Positions 1-5,886 of a DNA stretch of 7,102 bases are shown here, piece after piece. The notes below the pieces were generated by a model. That model did not search any database, was not told where the DNA came from, and saw nothing but the letters and a program-made list of their open reading frames with translations. Numbering within the stretch: position 1 is the stretch's first letter; every line of letters starts with the position of its first letter. Location: the NCBI GenBank assembly GCA_003158355.1, contig PMIV01000158.1:1-7102 (forward strand), read 5' to 3'. Made by a program: the position numbers and the translations under genes. The DNA is from Anaerolineaceae bacterium. Its GTDB lineage: Bacteria; Chloroflexota; Anaerolineae; Anaerolineales; Anaerolineaceae.

Positions 1-328
1 CCGCTATCTTTGAAGTTTCTTCATCACAGTCTTTCTCCAGCGGCACCAGGCGCTTTTCACGGCTTACTGCTCGCAACGAGGCGTTGACCACGCTGCGCAG
101 GAACCAGGGTCCAAAAAGCTTTCCCTCATCGAACTGGCCGATCTTTTGGGCGGCCTGTAGAAAAGAGTTTTGTACGATATCTTCTGCGGAGTCGAGGTCG
201 CGCACGATGAGGTACGCCGCCGATACAGCCTGAACCTGATAGCAGTTCACCAGATATTCCATTCCGGCCAGATCACCCTGTTTGAGTCGAGCAATGGCAC
301 TTAATTCATCCAACGTTGGGTTTTTCAC
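1..328 (-). CDS. ECF-type RNA polymerase sigma factor, N-terminal part (partial, cut by window edge)
   Basis: The reverse strand reads 109 codons from a GTG at 328-326 to the window edge with no stop. The product would direct RNA polymerase core to a specific promoter set in the cytoplasm. The N-terminus has the usual ECF opening (residues 7-28, including ARLKQGDLAGMEYLV). Sigma region 2 follows: residues 36-57 carry the region 2.2-like helix with DLDSAEDIVQNSF, and residues 71-93 carry FGPWFLRSVVNASLRAVSREKR, matching the region 2.3/2.4 pattern in which a W and a following N/R-rich helix melt and read the -10 element. Region 4 lies beyond the window, so the regulon and any anti-sigma partner cannot be judged. 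The start is uncertain: no in-frame ATG precedes the GTG, and the GAGG-like Shine-Dalgarno is rather far (about 14 nt). The gene is divergent from the transporter operon. Family assignment is firm; the subgroup is not. Confidence 0.85.
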   Translation of the reverse strand, partial: MKNPTLDELSAIARLKQGDLAGMEYLVNCYQVQAVSAAYLIVRDLDSAEDIVQNSFLQAAQKIGQFDEGKLFGPWFLRSVVNASLRAVSREKRLVPLEKDCDEETSKIA

Positions 329-423
329 GTTTTTGTTGAGGTCCTCTATTAAGTAATATACATGGCATTGAAAAAATGAGAGAAATGATCCGGCCGTTTG
401 TTATTCATTTTGCGTCCAAAGCA

Positions 424-449
424 AGTAATTGCAAAGTTACTCAAAGTAA
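424..449. repeat. Alternating AGTAA/TTACT half-sites, possible operator
   Basis: AGTAA at 424-428, its reverse complement TTACT at 437-441, and AGTAA again at 445-449 form two overlapping inverted repeats; the second has only a 3-base centre (CAA). The site lies about 100 bp upstream of the sigma factor start. It could bind a dimeric regulator, but short AT-rich palindromes arise easily by chance in such DNA. This is seen in the sequence; the function is inferred and weak. Confidence 0.25.
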
Positions 450-489
450 ATATTCAAAAAACGATACCAAAAAAGGGTAAAAACGTTGT

Positions 490-495
490 ATTATA
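490..495 (-). promoter_or_regulatory. Possible -10 element for the sigma factor gene
   Basis: On the reverse strand this reads a perfect TATAAT. No good -35 hexamer lies 16-18 bases upstream; a TTGTAT at 513-508 is only 12 bases away. Transcription would begin near 483 and give a leader of about 155 nt. A TATAAT in AT-rich DNA is weak evidence on its own. Confidence 0.2.
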
Positions 496-531
496 TATAG
501 AAGATTGATACAATAGGTTTTTAATACCTTA

Positions 532-570
532 TTGGTTCGCACAGGCGCCAGAAACTTAGCCTCGAACCAA
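532..570. repeat. Perfect 8-bp inverted repeat with 23-base spacer
   Basis: TTGGTTCG at 532-539 and CGAACCAA at 563-570 are exact reverse complements, separated by 23 bases. The repeat lies just upstream of the best candidate -10 for the transporter operon (578-586). An imperfect hairpin (CAATAGGT at 511-518 with ACCTTATTG at 526-534, one bulged base) overlaps its left arm. The position suits an operator or activator site upstream of the promoter. No regulator family is recognised from the sequence. Confidence 0.4.
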
Positions 571-577
571 ATCATTT

Positions 578-586
578 TGTCATAAT
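578..586 (+). promoter_or_regulatory. Candidate extended -10 promoter of the transporter operon
   Basis: TGTCATAAT fits an extended -10 pattern (TG, one base, then CATAAT with one mismatch to TATAAT). No clear -35 hexamer is present at 16-19 bases upstream, so an activator or an alternative sigma factor may be involved. If used, transcription would start near 592 and the hairpin at 612-649 would lie in the first 60 nt of the mRNA. This is a low-confidence prediction by eye. Confidence 0.25.
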
Positions 587-611
587 TGTTAAAGTTAATA
601 AGGCAACACAG

Positions 612-649
612 TCACACGAAAGGCACCACCTTTCTGTGAGACTTTTTTT
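612..649 (+). terminator. Terminator-like hairpin in the operon leader (possible attenuator)
   Basis: GAAAGG (618-623) and CCTTTC (629-634) pair around a CACCA loop. The stem extends through TCACA (612-616) with TGTGA (635-639), leaving one bulged C at 617. Three bases later there are seven consecutive T's (643-649). This is the form of a Rho-independent terminator. No rightward gene precedes it in the window, so it most likely lies in the leader of the transporter mRNA and could terminate transcription early unless relieved. No clear competing anti-terminator pairing was found by eye within the predicted leader. The stem is only moderately GC-rich, so termination may be partial. Confidence 0.55.
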
Positions 650-655
650 ATAAGG

Positions 656-676
656 GTTTGTTCCGGGTAAACAAAC
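656..676 (+). repeat. 7-bp inverted repeat between leader terminator and start codon
   Basis: GTTTGTT (656-662) and AACAAAC (670-676) are perfect complements around a 7-base loop CCGGGTA. The repeat sits 21 bases before the Shine-Dalgarno and just after the terminator-like hairpin. It could be a small mRNA hairpin or a DNA operator. The stem is AT-rich and weak as RNA. Confidence 0.35.
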
Positions 677-709
677 GGATAAAGAACAAAATATTATAAG
701 GAGAAGAAA

Positions 710-2437
710 ATGAAATCGAAATCGATTGTTGTAATCGTAACCGTTTTTGTGCTCGCCAGCATGATGCTGTCTGCGTGCGCATCGGCTACACCGGTTGCCA
801 CAGAAGCACCTACTGCAGCAGCCACTACTGCAGCAGCTACTGTTGCAGCCACCGCCGCACCTACTACAGCTGCCTCGAATCCGGATACCATTATCATTGG
901 TACAACGGATAAAATTGCCAGCTTAGACCCGGCCGACGCTTATGCTGTTCATGACTGGGAAGTCATCAAGAACATCAGCAATGGCTTGCTCGCTTGGAAA
1001 CCAGGTACTACTGATATTGAAGCCGACCTGGCGACTGATCTGGGCACTGTTTCTGCTGATGGCTTGACTTACACCTTCACTTTGAAGGACGGCATCAAGT
1101 TTGGCGATGGCACCCCATTGACCGCCACCATTTATGCAGCTCAGTTGAACCGTTTGCTCACCATTGGACCTAAATGCCCGAACGATGTAGCCGATTCCTT
1201 GGCTGTTCCGTTTGTAAAGAGCATTACCGCCCCTGATGACAAGACCATTGTCTTCGTACTGACCACCCCAATTGCGTACTTCCGCAATTTGTTAGCCACC
1301 GCCCCCTTTGTCGCCGCTGACCCGAACATTTTCAAGGCTGATGCCTGTACTTTGTTCCCGACCGCCCCGATCTATGGAACGGGACCCTGGTTTGTTTCTC
1401 AATTCAATGCCGATGAGCAGATGGTTCTTGAACCGAACCCCAACTACACTGGCAAATACAAACCCCAGGTCAAACAGATCATTATTCGCTTCTATTCTGA
1501 TGCCAATACTTTGGCTTTAGCTGTTCAGAGCGGCGAAATTGATATTGCCTGGCGTATGCTCTCCACAGACCAGATCACCCAACTAACGGGTGTTAAGGGC
1601 GTGAAGATCGGTACAATCTCTGGTGGCTCTATCCGCTTCCTGACCATCAACCGCACCATGAAACCAACCGATGATCCCAATGTTGTAAAAGCAATTGCTT
1701 CCTCGATTGATCGCAACGAAATTGCCGATACCGTCTTTGGCGGCAAAGTAACTCCGTTGTTCTCTATGGTTCCTCCTGGTTTCTTGGGCGCTACCGATGC
1801 ATTCGACAAGATGTATGCATCCCCTGATCTCGCTGCAGCCAAGAAATTCCTCGAAGCCTCCGGTTATTCTGCGACCAAGCCGGTTAAACTCACGATCTAT
1901 TATCCACCAGAACATTATGGTGCGACAACAGCCGCCTGGATGCAGATCATCAAGAAACAACTTGAAGCAACCGGCGAAATTCAGGTCACCTTACAGGCTC
2001 AGGAATGGAGTACTTACATTCCCGCTTTGACCGGTGGCAAATCCTACAATGTGGGTGTGATGGGCTGGTTCTTTGACTATCCCGATCCCTCCAACTACCT
2101 CGATCCCTTCATCTACAACGGTGGTATGGGTAACAACATCACTGCCGCCGTCAAAGGCAGCACAACTGGTAAACCCATCAACGATACAGCCAAACAGTTA
2201 GTTGCACTGTTGCAAAAGGCCGATATCGAACAGGACAATACCAAACGTGTTGATGAATATGCTAAGGCTCAGGATCTGTATGCTGACCTGGCCGGAAACA
2301 TTCCTCTGTTCTTTGAAGCTGAGCATGTTGTTTACCGCGATAATATCAGTGGTTCAGCATCTTATGCAACTCCTGATACCCTGAACATTGGCAGCAACAT
2401 TGTATTCAACTACTCCTTGCTCAGCAAGAGCAAATAG
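710..2437 (+). CDS. Family 5 extracellular solute-binding lipoprotein of a Dpp/Opp-type importer
   Basis: This 575-residue protein is the external receptor that delivers solute to the permease encoded downstream. Residues 1-22 form a lipoprotein signal peptide (K2, K4, then a hydrophobic stretch) ending in the lipobox L20-S-A-C23; C23 would be lipidated. Residues 24-56 are an Ala/Thr/Pro-rich linker with a tandem TAAAT repeat (35-44). The mature domain starts near residue 57 with typical family 5 landmarks: SLDPADAYAVHDWEVIKNI (71-89), GLTYTFTLKDGIKFGDGTPL (118-137), YGTGPW (222-227) and GWFFDYPDPSNYLDPF (452-467). Length is normal for the family plus linker. C156 and C213 are the only other cysteines and could form a disulfide (inference). 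The ATG has an ideal AAGGAG six bases upstream, and the gene ends with tandem TAG stops. It is the first gene of the operon. Substrate is undetermined: peptides are likely, but oligosaccharides or other solutes are possible. Confidence 0.93.
   Translation: MKSKSIVVIVTVFVLASMMLSACASATPVATEAPTAAATTAAATVAATAAPTTAASNPDTIIIGTTDKIASLDPADAYAVHDWEVIKNISNGLLAWKPGTTDIEADLATDLGTVSADGLTYTFTLKDGIKFGDGTPLTATIYAAQLNRLLTIGPKCPNDVADSLAVPFVKSITAPDDKTIVFVLTTPIAYFRNLLATAPFVAADPNIFKADACTLFPTAPIYGTGPWFVSQFNADEQMVLEPNPNYTGKYKPQVKQIIIRFYSDANTLALAVQSGEIDIAWRMLSTDQITQLTGVKGVKIGTISGGSIRFLTINRTMKPTDDPNVVKAIASSIDRNEIADTVFGGKVTPLFSMVPPGFLGATDAFDKMYASPDLAAAKKFLEASGYSATKPVKLTIYYPPEHYGATTAAWMQIIKKQLEATGEIQVTLQAQEWSTYIPALTGGKSYNVGVMGWFFDYPDPSNYLDPFIYNGGMGNNITAAVKGSTTGKPINDTAKQLVALLQKADIEQDNTKRVDEYAKAQDLYADLAGNIPLFFEAEHVVYRDNISGSASYATPDTLNIGSNIVFNYSLLSKSK
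811..837 (+). repeat. 15-bp tandem repeat coding the Ala/Thr linker
   Basis: TACTGCAGCAGC occurs at 811-822 and again at 826-837, a 15-bp period that codes the pentapeptide repeat TAAAT at residues 35-44 of the lipoprotein. A degenerate third unit (VAAT) follows. It makes the flexible tether between lipid anchor and binding domain, and repeat-number change here would alter tether length without breaking the frame. Confidence 0.6.
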
Positions 2438-2458
2438 TAGAATTTAGTATTTCAACGG

Positions 2459-2488
2459 AAATGGGGCGGGAGAAATCCCGCCTCATTT
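2459..2488 (+). promoter_or_regulatory. Intergenic GAAA-tetraloop hairpin between binding protein and permease genes
   Basis: Bases 2459-2471 pair with 2476-2488 in a 13-bp stem that contains one G-U wobble (2464/2483) and is capped by GAAA (2472-2475), a GNRA tetraloop. The GC core GGCGGGA/TCCCGCC makes it very stable. It is followed by AGAGTATCC rather than a T-run, so it is not a standard intrinsic terminator. In many binding-protein operons a hairpin here protects the upstream mRNA from 3' exonucleases and raises the binding protein over the membrane parts. That role is inferred for this one. Confidence 0.75.
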
Positions 2489-2511
2489 AGAGTATCCACT
2501 TTAGATAAATC

Positions 2512-3609
2512 ATGCCTCCTATAACCCTACTCGCATTAATCATTGGTATACCGTCCATTCTTCTGTTGGCGTACGTATTTATCCGAGGTTCAACAGGGCT
2601 ACGGCGTTATATCCTTACCCGTATTGTCCTGACCTTACCTATGGTCTTCATTCTGGGTACTCTGGTTTTCTTTATTCTGCGTGTTCTCCCTGGCGATCCG
2701 GTATCCTCTGCGTTAGGACCTAAGGGTACCCCTGAAATGATCGCATCGGTCCGTACCCAACTGGGATTAAACGACCCATTGATCGTTCAATATGGTCGTT
2801 TTCTCTGGCAAATGGTCACTTTGAAATTCGGTAATTCGCTCGTGGGCGGTCATCGTCCAATCATCGCTGAGATGAGCGAACGCTTCCCGGCCACGCTGGA
2901 ATTAATTATTCCGGCGTCGGTTTTAGCATTGATAATTGGTATTTTTGGGGGTACGTTGGCCGCTTCCAAGCGTAAGAAAGTGACTGATTACATATTCAGA
3001 ATTTACGCTGTTGTGATCTATTCCTTGCCAATTTTCTGGCTTGGGTTGATCTTGCAGCTTTTCTTTGGAGTTAAACTGGGCTGGCTGCCAATTTCTGGCC
3101 GTATCGATCCCATTATTGGTACTACATTGGTAACACATACAAATATTTATTTTATTGATTCACTGATAACAGGAAACTGGCCGGCATTTCTCTCAGTACT
3201 GCAGCATCTGGTTTTACCCACGATCACTCTTGGGTTAATTCAATCCGGGTTATTTGTGCGTATCACCCGTGCCAATGTGATCGAGACGATGCAAATGGAT
3301 TACATTGCGGCTGCCCGTGCACGCGGCATCCGCGAAAAAGTTCTGATTTACGGTCATGCACTTAAAAACGCAATGATCCCGGTAATTACTTTGATCGGGT
3401 TACAGGTTGCCATTCTATTGGCCGGCGCTGTGCTCACTGAATCTGTCTTTTCTTGGCCAGGGATGGGTAGTTATCTGGTCGAACGTATCTCCGCTCGCGA
3501 CTATAATGCCGTACAAAGCGTGATTACAGTCTTTGCAATGCTGGTCGCTCTGATCAGCCTGGCAGTTGATGTCATTTACTCTCTCGTTGATCCTCGTGTG
3601 AGGTATTAA
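2512..3609 (+). CDS. Dpp/Opp-type ABC transporter permease, DppB-like
   Basis: This 365-residue integral membrane protein forms half of the translocation channel. The canonical DppB start motif LRRYILTRIVLTLPMVFILG begins at residue 30, followed by LRVLPGDP (56-63), LGLNDPLIVQYGRFL (84-98), a periplasmic loop with SGRIDP and FIDSLITGNWPAFL, and the cytoplasmic EAA loop that docks on an ATPase (about 263-291, with DYIAAARARG and HALKNAMIP). Membrane segments are estimated near 33-57, 130-151, 160-185, 233-250, 290-310 and 336-360. Residues 1-29 are an extension with an additional hydrophobic segment (4-24), which is not usual for DppB. The ATG at 2512 has no recognisable Shine-Dalgarno, and no better start lies between it and the canonical motif. 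The stop is followed one base later by the next gene's GTG, showing tight coupling. Confidence 0.92.
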   Translation: MPPITLLALIIGIPSILLLAYVFIRGSTGLRRYILTRIVLTLPMVFILGTLVFFILRVLPGDPVSSALGPKGTPEMIASVRTQLGLNDPLIVQYGRFLWQMVTLKFGNSLVGGHRPIIAEMSERFPATLELIIPASVLALIIGIFGGTLAASKRKKVTDYIFRIYAVVIYSLPIFWLGLILQLFFGVKLGWLPISGRIDPIIGTTLVTHTNIYFIDSLITGNWPAFLSVLQHLVLPTITLGLIQSGLFVRITRANVIETMQMDYIAAARARGIREKVLIYGHALKNAMIPVITLIGLQVAILLAGAVLTESVFSWPGMGSYLVERISARDYNAVQSVITVFAMLVALISLAVDVIYSLVDPRVRY

Positions 3610-3610
3610 A

Positions 3611-4888
3611 GTGGCGAATCAAATTGAAAACTTACCCAACACTCCTCCCGAGGGAGCAAATTGGGAATCAGATCTAAAGAAAGTCGGCTTTGTGCGCCGC
3701 TTATTACGAGCTAGGCACTGGTATGGAGCTGACTGGTGGTTTGTGTTAATTTCTTCTATCGCAGTGATTGGCTTTATTATTGTGGCAATTTTCCCTGGCT
3801 TATTTGCCCCCTACTCGCCAGATGCCTTAGTGGGTCCGCGCTTTTTAGCACCGGGTGAAGAAGCTGCTCTTTCTGTACTGGTCGTTCCAAGTTCTGCCTC
3901 CTATAGTAATTTGAAGGAGCTTGCCGCCGGGGAAGGAAGTACTCGCCCAAGAATTGGTGTCGTGCAAGGAAGTTCCACGGCTGGAGATTTGAACACACAA
4001 GCCCAATTAATTGATCAGAAGCTCAAAGAACAGGGCAACGGCGTGCGTTTTCGCCCGGTCATTGCCCGCTATGCCAGTTTGGATTTGGCATTGCAGGCTG
4101 TTGCTGATGGAACAGATTCCGCCGCAGTGGTACAAAGCACAGAATTTGTAAGTGTCAAAGCCAAATTCACCACTTTACGCGAAGCTGATTCCCTCACCGG
4201 GGAGACTGCTGGCAGCTTTGCTCTTGGAACCAATGATATTGGTCAAGACCTATTGAGCCGTTTGATCTGGGGAACACGTATTGCTCTCATCATCGGTTTT
4301 ACCTCAGCTATTCTCTCGTTGTTCCTGGGTGTACCTTTGGGTCTGTTAGCAGGCTTTCTGGGCGGTGCTTTTGATCGTATTCTGAGCCTGGTGATGGATA
4401 GTTTATATGCCTTCCCGGGTCTGATCCTGGCTATTGCCATCGCGGCTGTGCTCGGACCCAGTATTCTCAACATCATTATTGCTATTTCCGTCTTATACAT
4501 TCCAACTTACTACCGCATCGTGCGTGGGCAGACACTTTCTGTGAAGCAGGAGGTTTATATCGAAGCTGCCCAGAGTATTGGTGCGCGCAGACCTGAAATT
4601 TTAGGCCGCTATATTTTACCAAATGTCATTCCTTCTGTGTTCATTATCTTTTCAGTGAACATTGCTGATGCTATCTTAACAGGAGCTGGTCTATCTTTCT
4701 TAGGGTTGGGTTTACCGCCAACCATCGCAGATTGGGGCATTGACCTGGCTCGCGGTCAACGTTTTATCCAGACCGCACCGTGGATGATCACTTATCCCGG
4801 CATCGCGATTGTTCTGGTTGTTTTATCATTTACATTAATGGGTGAAGGTTTAACTGAAATATTCAACCCGAAACTGAGGGATCGCTGA
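3611..4888 (+). CDS. Dpp/Opp-type ABC transporter permease, DppC-like, with an extra periplasmic domain
   Basis: This 425-residue protein is the second half of the channel. It starts with GTG at 3611, with GAGG at 3600-3603 inside the end of the preceding gene. Residues 1-42 are cytoplasmic and 43-66 are the first membrane helix, followed by FAPYSPDAL (65-73). The conserved DppC core resumes at residue 205 with LGTNDIGQDLLSRLIWGTRI (205-224) and includes the EAA loop VYIEAAQSIGARRPEILGRY (315-334) plus LPNVIPS, then GAGLSFLGLGLPP (358-370). DppC proteins usually have about 280-310 residues. The excess lies in the outside-facing loop between residues 84 and 199, where the sequence looks like one lobe of a family 3 solute-binding protein (described as a separate feature). 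The reading frame is continuous through the insert. The last codon overlaps the next gene's ATG by one base. The permease call is firm; the nature of the insert is inferred. Confidence 0.92.
   Translation: MANQIENLPNTPPEGANWESDLKKVGFVRRLLRARHWYGADWWFVLISSIAVIGFIIVAIFPGLFAPYSPDALVGPRFLAPGEEAALSVLVVPSSASYSNLKELAAGEGSTRPRIGVVQGSSTAGDLNTQAQLIDQKLKEQGNGVRFRPVIARYASLDLALQAVADGTDSAAVVQSTEFVSVKAKFTTLREADSLTGETAGSFALGTNDIGQDLLSRLIWGTRIALIIGFTSAILSLFLGVPLGLLAGFLGGAFDRILSLVMDSLYAFPGLILAIAIAAVLGPSILNIIIAISVLYIPTYYRIVRGQTLSVKQEVYIEAAQSIGARRPEILGRYILPNVIPSVFIIFSVNIADAILTGAGLSFLGLGLPPTIADWGIDLARGQRFIQTAPWMITYPGIAIVLVVLSFTLMGEGLTEIFNPKLRDR
3860..4207 (+). other. Inserted domain in the DppC-like permease resembling lobe 2 of a family 3 solute-binding protein
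   Basis: Residues 84-199 of the permease interrupt the loop between membrane helix 1 and the LGTNDIGQD motif. Three segments occur in the order seen in the second half of family 3 (amino-acid type) binding proteins. First comes a hinge-like strand and LKEL helix, LSVLVVPSSASYSNLKELA (87-105). Next is the strand-loop RIGVVQGSST (114-123), like the family's GxxVGVxxGST. Last is SLDLALQAVADGTDSAAVV (156-174), like the family's sLdeAlqAL-xG-xvDAvvvD, although the usual acidic residue after the valines is Q175. No first lobe is present, so on its own it probably could not close around a ligand. It might contact the partner lipoprotein, bind a small regulator, or be a structural relic. Similarity is by eye only. 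Confidence 0.5.
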
Positions 4889-5886
4889 TGGCTGACGATA
4901 TTCTATATTCAGTACGAAATCTTACTGTCGATTACAAAACCCGCGGTGGTATTGTTCACGCCGTAGATAATGTATCACTCGACATTCGCCGTGGTGAGAT
5001 CCTGGGGCTGGTAGGTGAATCGGGCTGCGGAAAATCTACCTTTGGTAAAGCTCTCATGCGCCTGCACGACGGCCCGGCAAGTATTCCCAATGGTGAATTA
5101 TGGTTCGACGGTCAGGACCTCATGAAAGTCCCCATGAAAGATATGCCCGCCATCCGCGGGGCTGATATCGGCATGGTCTTTCAGGACCCAATGACCTCGC
5201 TCAACCCGGTGCAAAGCATTATGGAACACCTTACCGAAACCATCCAGACGCATGAACCAAAAGTCAGTGATGCTGCTGCCCACGCCCGCGCAGAGGATTT
5301 GGTTGAACGCCTGGGTATCCGCCATGAGCGTCTCAAAGAATATCCCCATCAAATGTCCGGCGGTATGCGCCAGCGTGTGATGATCTCACTGGCTCTAGCC
5401 CTGCGCGCCAAACTGGTTATTGCCGATGAACCAACCACCTCTCTGGATGTGATTGTCGAAGCTAAATTTCTTGATCTGCTCAAAGAGCTTCAGGAGGAAT
5501 TTAACCTGACTATTCTGCTGATCACTCATAATATCGGTGTGGTTGCTGAAGTTTGCGACCGGGTTGCTGTGATGTATGCGGCCAAGATGGTTGAGGTTGG
5601 TTCTGTAGAGGCTGTTTTTGCAGATCCCAAGCATCCTTATACACAAGGGTTATTGAGATCTGTGCCAAATATTAAATTGGATGAGGGTGATCTCTACAAA
5701 ATGGGCGGTGAACCACCCAGCCTTCTCCACCCGCCAACGGGATGTCGTTTCCATCCGCGCTGCCCCAAAGCAATGGATATTTGCAGTCGCGAAGAACCCG
5801 CTTTTGAATCAGTTGCCGGCGAACAGCTTGCTTCTTGCTGGCTTTACCAAAAAGCCGATGGAAAACAGAAGGTGACCAATGGCTAG
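4888..5886 (+). CDS. Dpp/Opp-type ABC transporter ATP-binding protein, DppD-like
   Basis: This 332-residue cytoplasmic ATPase powers the permease pair as a heterodimer with the next gene's product. Visible motifs are Walker [10 protein letters not shown] (43-51), Q-loop Q99 in [11 protein letters not shown], signature MSGGMRQR (156-163), Walker B LVIADEPT (176-183) with catalytic E181, D-loop SLDV (185-188) and H-loop H214. All key residues are intact. After the nucleotide-binding domain comes the Opp/Dpp C-terminal region ([12 protein letters not shown], 249-260) and a cysteine set C286, C292, C299 and C317 in GCRFHPRCP...IC...SC. In characterised members such cysteines hold a [4Fe-4S] cluster. 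The ATG overlaps the preceding stop by one base (TGATG), with GAGGG about 8 bases upstream. The 3' end overlaps the next gene by eight bases. Confidence 0.95.
   Translation: MADDILYSVRNLTVDYKTRGGIVHAVDNVSLDIRRGEILGLVGESGCGKSTFGKALMRLHDGPASIPNGELWFDGQDLMKVPMKDMPAIRGADIGMVFQDPMTSLNPVQSIMEHLTETIQTHEPKVSDAAAHARAEDLVERLGIRHERLKEYPHQMSGGMRQRVMISLALALRAKLVIADEPTTSLDVIVEAKFLDLLKELQEEFNLTILLITHNIGVVAEVCDRVAVMYAAKMVEVGSVEAVFADPKHPYTQGLLRSVPNIKLDEGDLYKMGGEPPSLLHPPTGCRFHPRCPKAMDICSREEPAFESVAGEQLASCWLYQKADGKQKVTNG

Larger units (their letters stand above)
329..709. promoter_or_regulatory. Divergent intergenic regulatory region (381 bp)
   Basis: This AT-rich stretch separates the sigma factor gene (leftward) from the transporter operon (rightward) and must hold the promoters of both. 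It contains several inverted repeats (424-449, 532-570, 656-676), a terminator-like hairpin (612-649) and a clear Shine-Dalgarno AAGGAG at 698-703, six bases before the ATG at 710. No convincing gene lies in it; a 34-codon frame at 376-480 lacks a ribosome binding site and was rejected. No tRNA or recognised riboswitch class was seen by eye. Confidence 0.7.

Noticed and set aside
376..480. 34-codon + strand frame in the divergent region, MREMIRPFVIHF...
   Set aside because: No Shine-Dalgarno precedes the ATG, the composition is Lys/Ser/Asn-rich as expected from AT-rich noncoding DNA, and it overlaps the likely promoter of the divergent gene.
612..639. TCACA...TGTGA as a CRP-type binding site
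   Set aside because: The half-sites are in the opposite orientation to the CRP consensus (TGTGA then TCACA) and are 18 bases apart. They are better explained as the base of the hairpin stem.
2459..2488. The spacer hairpin as a Rho-independent terminator
   Set aside because: It is followed by AGAGTATCC with no T-run, and the downstream genes clearly belong to the same importer.
3860..4207. The permease insert as a frameshift artefact or a separate embedded gene
   Set aside because: The reading frame is continuous with the permease on both sides, codon use looks like the neighbours, and no stop, internal start signal or flanking repeat was seen.
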